NCBI GenBank assembly: GCA_900555745.1 | Contig: USMH01000020.1 | Location: 1-11,419 of the forward strand | DNA: 11,419 bases | Source: an uncultured Collinsella sp. | GTDB taxonomy: Bacteria > Actinomycetota > Coriobacteriia > Coriobacteriales > Coriobacteriaceae | Reading direction: 5' to 3' | In this document: piece by piece, positions 7,976 to 11,419 of the stretch | Numbering within the stretch: the first letter of the stretch is position 1 | Layout: every line of letters starts with the position of its first letter | Translations under genes and position numbers: made by a program | Notes under the pieces: model-generated | The model's input: the letters and a program-made list of their open reading frames with translations, nothing else | Database searches by the model: none | What the model was told of the DNA's origin: nothing

Positions 7976-8004
7976 GAGCCCGGCACCATAGCGGTACCGG
8001 GCTC
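7976..8004 (-). terminator. Hairpin downstream of the tRNA-Arg fragment, probable tRNA terminator
   Basis: A 12-bp stem with one mismatch (GAGCCCGGCACC, 7976-7987, with GGTACCGGGCTC, 7993-8004) and a five-base loop. Read on the minus strand it lies ten bases after the tRNA CCA end and is followed by TTCTGGTT, a weak T tract. This fits the native terminator of the chromosomal tRNA gene, which puts this flank on the host side of the junction. Confidence 0.65.
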
Positions 8005-8014
8005 GATATTCCTC

Positions 8015-8059
8015 TGGTGCCCCCGGGCGGATTCGAACCGTCGACACCCGCTTTAGGAG
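8015..8059 (-). tRNA. 3' fragment of tRNA-Arg (anticodon CCT); element attachment-site junction
   Basis: Read on the minus strand, this is the 3' portion of a tRNA: anticodon loop CTCCTAA (U33 and A37 in place, anticodon CCT), 3' anticodon stem AGCGG, variable loop GTGTC, T arm GACGG-TTCGAAT-CCGCC, acceptor CGGGGGC, discriminator A and encoded CCA. Bases further 5' (reading ATCATAT) cannot pair with AGCGG, and no D arm or 5' acceptor strand GCCCCCG follows, so the gene is not intact here. tRNA 3' ends are classic targets of tyrosine integrases, and one is encoded 193 bases away. I infer that this is one attachment site of the integrated element, with the complete tRNA rebuilt at the far end outside the window. 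The T stem has one A-C mismatch, which may be decay or native. Confidence 0.82.
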
Positions 8060-8251
8060 ATATGATTTAATGCTACCCCCTACCATTCATCAAGCATCAT
8101 TGAACATCATATAACCGCAGATAAACATAGCAGTTTGTGTCTTTTGCCTCCGGTAGCTGCGCCTACGCTTTTACAAACATATTACTAACAGCTTTAGCTA
8201 AACTGCACTCAATGAATTGTTGAAAACTATTCAAAGAAACGGAGCGCAAAG
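8060..8251. promoter_or_regulatory. Integrase upstream region with repeats and palindromes
   Basis: This AT-rich leader lies between the attachment site and the integrase. It holds three CATCA repeats (8088-8092, 8095-8099, 8105-8109) that could be integrase arm-type sites, a perfect 10-base palindrome TTTAGCTAAA (8193-8202) and an inverted repeat TTGAA-AACTA-TTCAA (8220-8234). A TTTACA hexamer at 8170-8175 could be a -35 box, but I see no convincing -10 partner. The integrase ribosome site is GGAG at 8241-8244. The functional assignments are inference. Confidence 0.4.
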
Positions 8252-9499
8252 ATGTCAGAACAGCCACTAATTAGCGGAAGAGGCACGTGTTGGAAAGACA
8301 AGAGATCACCTAACACCTATCGCTATTATTTTTCCCTTGGGGTCAAGGACCCTAAGACAGGGCGTTACAAACGATCCCCAACTTATACGGTTCGTTGCAA
8401 GACTAAAACAGAAGCTAAGGCTGCAATGCAGGCCAAGCTGGCTGAAATCAACTCCTCTGGCACGATCACTAAAACTAAAAAGCCCACTTTGCTTGCGTCC
8501 TACTGCTGGGCCTTTCATGAAAATAGGGACACCGAGCTTGCGCCAACGAGCTATGAAAGAGAAGCGTACGATTGCAGGCATATCGAAGACCTATTCGGTG
8601 CGTTTCAGACAATTGAGGGGCTAACTCCCGATCTAATCGAAGAAACATATGCCGAAGCTCGTCGTACGGGAAAATACAAACCATCAGAGCTTGTACGAAT
8701 CAATGCGAAACTGCGTCAGATTCTGTCGAATGCAGTCGCAAAGAGAATAATTGACCGAAACCCCTGCGCTACCGTTCATGTTCGCAGACCACGCAACAAA
8801 AGAGAATCACTTACAATCGACCAAGTAGCTACCCTATGCACACATCTTCAACACATTGAGCTCACCGCCGAAGCTGTTGGTACGCTAGTACTAGTGTATA
8901 CGGGTATGCGAAAAGGCGAGATGCTGGGCCTCGAATGGCGCGATTGGGACCCTGCCAATAAAACCTTGAAAATTGACAGGCAGTACACCAACGATCATGA
9001 ACTGAGGGCACCCAAGTCACAAGAAAGCCAACGCAAAATCCCCGTTGGAGAAACCTTGGCCGAACGTCTTCAATCATGGTCAGCCATACAAAAAGAGCTC
9101 CTGGCCTCTCTGGGGCTGGCCCAGACTGGCAGCACTCCCATCATTAGCGATATTGCTGTCGAGCAAGGGGCCCCTACTGTCTGTCACATGAAAAACTACA
9201 TCTTCAACCATTGGTTTCGCGATTTCGCAGTTAGCTGCAATCTTGGAATCTATGAGCCGAACAATTCGACTGGCGGAAAACTATATAAGGGCATCTGCCC
9301 GCATCAGCTCAGGCATTGTGTAAGCACTTTTATGCTGGCGAACGGATCGGACGTTAGAAGCGTGCAAGGTATTCTTGGCCACGCGGACCCCAATATCACG
9401 CTCAAAACGTATACAAGCCTCGTTCAACAATCAGAAATAAAAGCAGTTAAAGGCTACGAAGACTTCATCAACGCCTATATACAGAGAAGCGAGAAATAG
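8252..9499 (+). CDS. int: Tyrosine recombinase / integrase
   Basis: A 415-residue site-specific recombinase expected to catalyse integration and excision of the element at tRNA-Arg. It has an N-terminal arm-binding-like domain (about 1-65, basic and aromatic), a SAM-like core-binding domain (about 65-170) and a C-terminal catalytic domain. The active-site set is complete: R220 (in TGMRKGEMLGLEW), K255, H351 and R354 (HQLR), H377 (LGHADP) and nucleophile Y387. Length and layout match full-length phage and ICE integrases. The ATG at 8252 is supported by GGAG seven bases upstream. The gene is clearly AT-richer than the pknB cluster and uses more A- and T-ending codons, consistent with transfer. 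It lies 193 bases from the tRNA fragment and points away from it. Orientation and position are typical of an integrase next to its attachment site. Confidence 0.95.
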   Translation: MSEQPLISGRGTCWKDKRSPNTYRYYFSLGVKDPKTGRYKRSPTYTVRCKTKTEAKAAMQAKLAEINSSGTITKTKKPTLLASYCWAFHENRDTELAPTSYEREAYDCRHIEDLFGAFQTIEGLTPDLIEETYAEARRTGKYKPSELVRINAKLRQILSNAVAKRIIDRNPCATVHVRRPRNKRESLTIDQVATLCTHLQHIELTAEAVGTLVLVYTGMRKGEMLGLEWRDWDPANKTLKIDRQYTNDHELRAPKSQESQRKIPVGETLAERLQSWSAIQKELLASLGLAQTGSTPIISDIAVEQGAPTVCHMKNYIFNHWFRDFAVSCNLGIYEPNNSTGGKLYKGICPHQLRHCVSTFMLANGSDVRSVQGILGHADPNITLKTYTSLVQQSEIKAVKGYEDFINAYIQRSEK

Positions 9500-9533
9500 C
9501 ATGTTTTTCATTCATCGTTTTTTTCATAATATT

Positions 9534-9551
9534 ACGGTACTATAATACCGT
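9534..9551. promoter_or_regulatory. Palindromic operator overlapping a TATAAT box
   Basis: ACGGTA (9534-9539) and TACCGT (9546-9551) form a perfect inverted repeat around a six-base centre. A consensus -10 hexamer TATAAT lies at 9541-9546, inside it. The only -35 candidate at 17-base spacing is a T run (9518-9523). A repressor bound here would block this promoter, which would drive the excisionase-like gene. The binding protein is unknown; the element's own small HTH protein is one candidate. Confidence 0.5.
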
Positions 9552-9616
9552 TTCCGCAGGTAGATGCTTTATTTGATTGACATCTAATGAGTTTTAATAC
9601 ATGCTAAAGCTGTCAG

Positions 9617-9636
9617 ATGACTACGCATGTAGTCAT
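9617..9636. repeat. 8-bp inverted repeat upstream of the excisionase-like gene
   Basis: ATGACTAC (9617-9624) and GTAGTCAT (9629-9636) are perfect inverted arms separated by GCAT. With no following T run it is not a terminator. It fits an operator or recombination-protein site in the integrase to excisionase control region. Confidence 0.6.
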
Positions 9637-9643
9637 AGAAACC

Positions 9644-9695
9644 GGCCCCCCAAGTGCTTATGAACCTGGTACGTCTTACAAGCACAGGGAGGGCC
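9644..9695 (+). promoter_or_regulatory. Structured leader hairpin before the excisionase-like gene
   Basis: A long interrupted stem forms in the untranslated leader: GGCCC (9644-9648) with GGGCC (9691-9695), CCC (9649-9651) with GGG (9687-9689), and GTGCTT (9654-9659) with AAGCAC (9680-9685), leaving a 20-base loop. It ends seven bases before the ribosome site AAAGGA (9703-9708). It may stabilise the message, tune translation or be a target for an antisense RNA. It has no T run, so it is not a simple terminator. Confidence 0.5.
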
Positions 9696-9717
9696 CTCAT
9701 TGAAAGGATAGCTCATC

Positions 9718-9963
9718 ATGGCTACTCCAAAGATTAGCACCCAGGCGTCCACACCGACTTTCCCTACTGGTGCCGCTCAGTGCGATCGGTTGCTCCGCGT
9801 TAACGATATCCGCGAAATCACTGGCTGGAGCGAGAACACTGCACGCAAATTCATGCGCGAGTCCGGCAAGCTCATCCAGGTCCATCGCTCTAATTACATG
9901 TTTGAAAGCTCATTCTACGAACTTTTCAAACAGCTTGAAGGTCGTACCGCCCACCTTGACTAG
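9718..9963 (+). CDS. Small excisionase-like helix-turn-helix protein
   Basis: An 81-residue protein. After a Thr/Pro-rich lead of about 25 residues comes a segment resembling MerR/excisionase-type (HTH_17) winged helices: LLRVNDIREITGWSENTARK is followed by a helix, a short hairpin (KLIQVHRSNYMF) and a closing helix (ESSFYELFKQLEG). Proteins of this type bend attachment-site DNA and drive excision, or act as small repressors, and are usually encoded next to a tyrosine integrase. AAAGGA at 9703-9708 sits nine bases from ATG. Only nine bases separate it from the next gene, so the two are probably co-transcribed. Its codon use is closer to the host than the integrase's. I saw the HTH pattern by eye; excisionase versus repressor is not resolved. 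Confidence 0.65.
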   Translation: MATPKISTQASTPTFPTGAAQCDRLLRVNDIREITGWSENTARKFMRESGKLIQVHRSNYMFESSFYELFKQLEGRTAHLD

Positions 9964-9972
9964 GCGGTAAAC

Positions 9973-10359
9973 ATGAGCGAGCTACCGTCAATTTCTGACA
10001 AATATCGCGATGATGTTAATGAGCAACGAGAGATTAGAAGGAAAATGGATAACGCGAATTTTATTTCGGTGCCCGACTGGGCGTGTTGTGCCACCACTGT
10101 CGCTGCCGAGCGCCTCATCCTCGGCCTAGTATGGAAGCTTGGAAATCCTTCCAAAAACAAACGAGCCATGGGCTTTTACGCAAAAAGCAAATGGATTGAG
10201 GAGCGCTACCACCTAAGTAAGAACACGATCTCCCGGGCCTATACCTCTTTGACGGATAAGGGGTTTATTCAAAAAGCGGGCGATGGCAGCTGGATGCTTA
10301 ATTACGCCGCAGTCTACCCCGCCGCAATCGAAAACGGCTGGGAGCCCAAGAAATCTTAA
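9973..10359 (+). CDS. RepL-like winged-helix protein, possible replication initiator
   Basis: A 128-residue protein. The first half contains VPDWACCATTVAAERLILGLVW, a helical segment. The second half is a winged helix: KSKWIEERYHLSKNTISRAY as helix-turn-helix, then TSLTDKGFIQKAGDGSWMLN as recognition-helix end and wing. The closing G-x-G-x-W/Y-M-x-N pattern, followed by a short tail, resembles plasmid RepL initiators and related plasmid wHTH proteins. If so, the element may replicate after excision. It starts nine bases after the excisionase-like stop, with AGGCGG (9962-9967) as ribosome site, and ends 84 bases before a large inverted repeat that may be its terminator or an origin structure. 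Alternatives are a transcriptional regulator or a phage replication-module protein. The wHTH fold is fairly secure, the replication role is not. Confidence 0.6.
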   Translation: MSELPSISDKYRDDVNEQREIRRKMDNANFISVPDWACCATTVAAERLILGLVWKLGNPSKNKRAMGFYAKSKWIEERYHLSKNTISRAYTSLTDKGFIQKAGDGSWMLNYAAVYPAAIENGWEPKKS

Positions 10360-10443
10360 GTCCATAGCCCGACTATCGAGGTCGTGAAGGTCGGTAATCG
10401 CCGGGCGTCTATAAGAGCATGCCGCGGATGTAAAATGAAACAC

Positions 10444-10507
10444 GGTCGAATCGAAACAGTTCCCGGACAATTGGCGTCCGGCCAGACACTTCGATTCGAC
10501 CCTTTTT
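10444..10507 (+). terminator. Branched (nested) inverted repeat with T tail; terminator or origin-like structure
   Basis: The outer stem is 12 perfect base pairs: GGTCGAATCGAA (10444-10455) with TTCGATTCGACC (10490-10501). Inside it is a second hairpin, CCGGAC (10463-10468) with GTCCGG (10476-10481) and a seven-base loop. CTTTTT follows (10502-10507). On the + strand it could terminate the excisionase/RepL-like transcript. A branched stem is unusual for a simple intrinsic terminator, so a replication or transfer origin element is also possible. Confidence 0.6.
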
Positions 10508-10571
10508 CATGCCCGCATCTAAAACAATCCTATAATCATTCTCGACATCTTTAACGCCATCACTCCCCCGC

Positions 10572-10590
10572 CACCAACACGTCGTTGGTG
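10572..10590. repeat. 7-bp inverted repeat
   Basis: CACCAAC (10572-10578) and GTTGGTG (10584-10590) pair around ACGTC. It is followed on the + strand by a T-rich but interrupted tract (CCATTTTGGTTGATTTT). It could be a weak terminator or a protein site; nothing in the surroundings decides this. Confidence 0.45.
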
Positions 10591-10699
10591 CCATTTTGGT
10601 TGATTTTCAATCTCAACGCAACAGCCTGAACGGACCCCGCGTTTCCGCAGCTAGCGCAACGCGGAAATAGCTCCCGGCACCTGGCCATCACTTCGTTTC

Positions 10700-11419
10700 C
10701 GCAGGTGGAGGGGCTGTGGAGTCCGGTGCCCCCATGCCGCCGCCGCATGCTCCGCCAGCCCGCCGCGCAGCCGTTCCGGACTCAGCGCAACGGGCCCTCC
10801 GGCCCATGTCCCGGCCCGCCGCCTATCCCGCCAGCGGCCCCTCGCCCCTCGCGGCCCTGGCCCTTTCGATGCAGCCGGGCGTGAGGTCGAGCTCGCCGGG
10901 CGCCAGCTCCTCTATCCCGAACGCGTCCATGAGGGCGGAGGCGTCCTCCCCGAGGGCCATCCGCAGCACGCGCGCCGGCGTCAGGAACCCGAGCGCCCCC
11001 CTCGGTTCGGAGTTCACCTGCGACATGAGCAGCGCGCAGTCCGCCGCCGTCAGCCGGTCGAACCTGGCCCCGGCGCCCTTGGGCAGCAGCTTCCTGATCT
11101 CCACGTGGTTCTTCTCGCACGCGCCCTTCTGCTGGCTCTGCCGGGGGTCGCAGTAGAAGAGCCTGGTCTCGCCGTCCCGCTCGCCGAGCAGCGCCGCGAT
11201 GGCGCCCTCGTCGGCGAACTCGCTCCCGTTGTCGGTGAGCACGGCGCCGAAGGCGCGCCTCGCGCCGTCCTCGCCGAGGACCCCGCGCAGGGAGGAGAGC
11301 GCCGCCAGGACCGAGGCGCACGTGCCGTCCGGCAGCGGCAGGGCCAGCTGGAAGCGGCTCGGGCGGTGCAGGAGCGTGAGGAGCCTGGCGGAGTCGCCCC
11401 TGGAGCCCTCGACGGTGTC
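10700..11419 (-). mobile_element. Partial IS30-type insertion sequence, left limit uncertain
   Basis: The element is defined by the transposase and by a composition shift near 10700. The 3' non-coding margin of the IS must lie within about 10690-10822. Its inverted terminal repeat cannot be identified because the partner end is outside the window. The contig stopping within the IS fits a multi-copy repeat in the genome. Confidence 0.6.
10823..11419 (-). CDS. IS30-family transposase, C-terminal part (cut by contig end)
   Basis: 198 residues of a DDE transposase are visible, open to the right edge, so the N-terminal DNA-binding region is missing. The whole catalytic triad falls in view: the first Asp in DTVEGSRGDSARLLTL (codon 11417-11419), the second in LTDNGSEF (11231-11233) and the Glu in GACEKNHVE (11114-11116). 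The spacing and surrounding words (DNGSEF, YCDPRQSQQKG, LLPKG, GFLTPARVL) are characteristic of IS30-type enzymes. A GTG at 11240-11242 is internal and not the start. Base composition is much more GC-rich than the adjacent element genes, indicating a separate arrival. Transposition by this family inserts an IS copy; here the copy seems to lie inside the tRNA-Arg element. Activity cannot be judged from a partial gene. Confidence 0.9.
   Translation of the reverse strand, partial: DTVEGSRGDSARLLTLLHRPSRFQLALPLPDGTCASVLAALSSLRGVLGEDGARRAFGAVLTDNGSEFADEGAIAALLGERDGETRLFYCDPRQSQQKGACEKNHVEIRKLLPKGAGARFDRLTAADCALLMSQVNSEPRGALGFLTPARVLRMALGEDASALMDAFGIEELAPGELDLTPGCIERARAARGEGPLAG

Larger units (their letters stand above)
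9500..9717. other. Non-coding control region between int and the excisionase-like gene
   Basis: This 218-base stretch has no plausible gene. It is AT-rich at first, then GC-rich near the leader hairpin. Besides the palindromes at 9534-9551 and 9617-9636 and the hairpin at 9644-9695, it carries one copy of the recurring CGTTTCCGCAGGT motif (9549-9561). No clear terminator follows the integrase. The density of inverted repeats suggests a regulatory switch or recombination-accessory region. Confidence 0.5.
9549..10706 (+). repeat. Dispersed direct repeat CGTTTCCGCAG(GT), three copies
   Basis: Copies are at 9549-9561 (CGTTTCCGCAGGT), 10640-10650 (CGTTTCCGCAG) and 10694-10706 (CGTTTCCGCAGGT). Copies one and three share 13 bases; copies two and three start 54 bases apart. 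A partial inverted copy (GCGGAAA) is at 10661-10667. All are in non-coding DNA of the element and flank the excisionase/RepL-like pair. They may be binding sites for an element-encoded protein. Confidence 0.5.
10360..10822. other. Non-coding stretch with several inverted repeats; IS boundary inside
   Basis: I see no convincing gene in these 463 bases. Short minus-strand open frames exist (10409-10594 and 10560-10748) but have no recognisable domain, and the first runs across the branched inverted repeat. The stretch holds the branched repeat (10444-10501), a hairpin CACCAAC-ACGTC-GTTGGTG (10572-10590), a TTTCCGC/GCGGAAA hairpin (10642-10648 with 10661-10667) and two copies of CGTTTCCGCAG (10640-10650, 10694-10704). 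From roughly 10700 the composition turns very GC-rich, so an IS end probably lies between about 10690 and 10822; its terminal repeat cannot be fixed without the other end. Confidence 0.5.
8015..11419. mobile_element. Left part of a tRNA-Arg-integrated element (IME or integrated-plasmid type)
   Basis: Support comes from the truncated tRNA at the junction, an adjacent tyrosine integrase, a small excisionase-like protein, a RepL-like winged-helix protein, an abrupt fall in GC content relative to the neighbouring growth cluster, and a nested IS30-type insertion at the right edge. No relaxase, coupling protein, phage structural gene or cargo gene is visible, so whether it is conjugative, mobilisable or phage-like is open. 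The true right end is beyond the window. Confidence 0.75.

Noticed and set aside
8015..8100. A complete tRNA gene at the element junction
   Set aside because: The bases 5' of the anticodon loop do not pair with the 3' anticodon stem, and no D arm or 5' acceptor strand is present; only the 3' part is there.
9500..10822. CRISPR array or toxin-antitoxin pair in the element's intergenic regions
   Set aside because: The repeats are too few and irregularly spaced for CRISPR. The two small adjacent genes look like DNA-binding excisionase-like and RepL-like proteins, with no toxin fold recognised.
10716..11156. A 146-codon + strand open frame
   Set aside because: It lies opposite the IS30 transposase, is Pro/Ala/Ser-rich and carries no motif; the minus frame contains a full DDE triad.
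10782..11321. A second minus-strand frame of 179 codons overlapping the transposase
   Set aside because: It is an Arg/Gly-rich out-of-frame reading of the same DNA. The motifs TDNGSEF and CEKNHVE occur only in the 10823-11419 frame.

Overview
The window looks like one contig from a short-read assembly of a high-GC gut actinobacterium of class Coriobacteriia, with Collinsella or a close relative as my best guess. The basis is base composition, gene order and recall of family features; no search was run. Bases 1-49 are not genome. They read as an Illumina Nextera i7 adapter (end of P7, an 8-base index, the read-2 sequence and the transposon mosaic end). Genomic sequence starts at about base 50. 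The right end stops inside a transposase gene, a common place for short-read contigs to break.

Region 1 (50-7864, + strand) is the actinobacterial growth and division signalling cluster: fhaA (3' part only), fhaB, a PP2C phosphatase (pstP), a fused SEDS glycosyltransferase/class B penicillin-binding protein, and a PASTA-domain Ser/Thr kinase (pknB). The order matches the Mycobacterium fhaA-fhaB-pstP-rodA-pbpA-pknA-pknB locus, except that rodA and pbpA are one polypeptide and only one kinase follows. The likely logic is that PknB senses cell-wall material through its PASTA repeats and phosphorylates division and wall proteins. The FHA proteins would read the phosphothreonines, PstP would erase them, and the fused enzyme would polymerise and cross-link peptidoglycan. 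The first four genes are tightly packed (4-base overlap to 16-base gap); pknB follows after 132 bases and ends at a strong intrinsic terminator (7917-7956).

Region 2 (about 8015 onward) is a mobile element. A 3' fragment of a minus-strand tRNA-Arg(CCT) gene (8015-8059), with its own downstream hairpin, marks the chromosome/element junction. It is followed by a tyrosine integrase (8252-9499), a 218-base regulatory intergenic region rich in inverted repeats, a small excisionase-like HTH protein (9718-9963) and a RepL-like winged-helix protein (9973-10359). This looks like the integration/replication module of a small integrative element or integrated plasmid. Its other end, and any cargo or mobilisation genes, lie outside the window.

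Region 3 (10360-11419) starts with a non-coding stretch holding a branched inverted repeat (10444-10501) and other hairpins. It then shifts to very GC-rich sequence encoding the C-terminal part of an IS30-type DDE transposase on the minus strand (10823-11419, cut by the contig end). I found no CRISPR array, no rRNA and no recognisable defence system.
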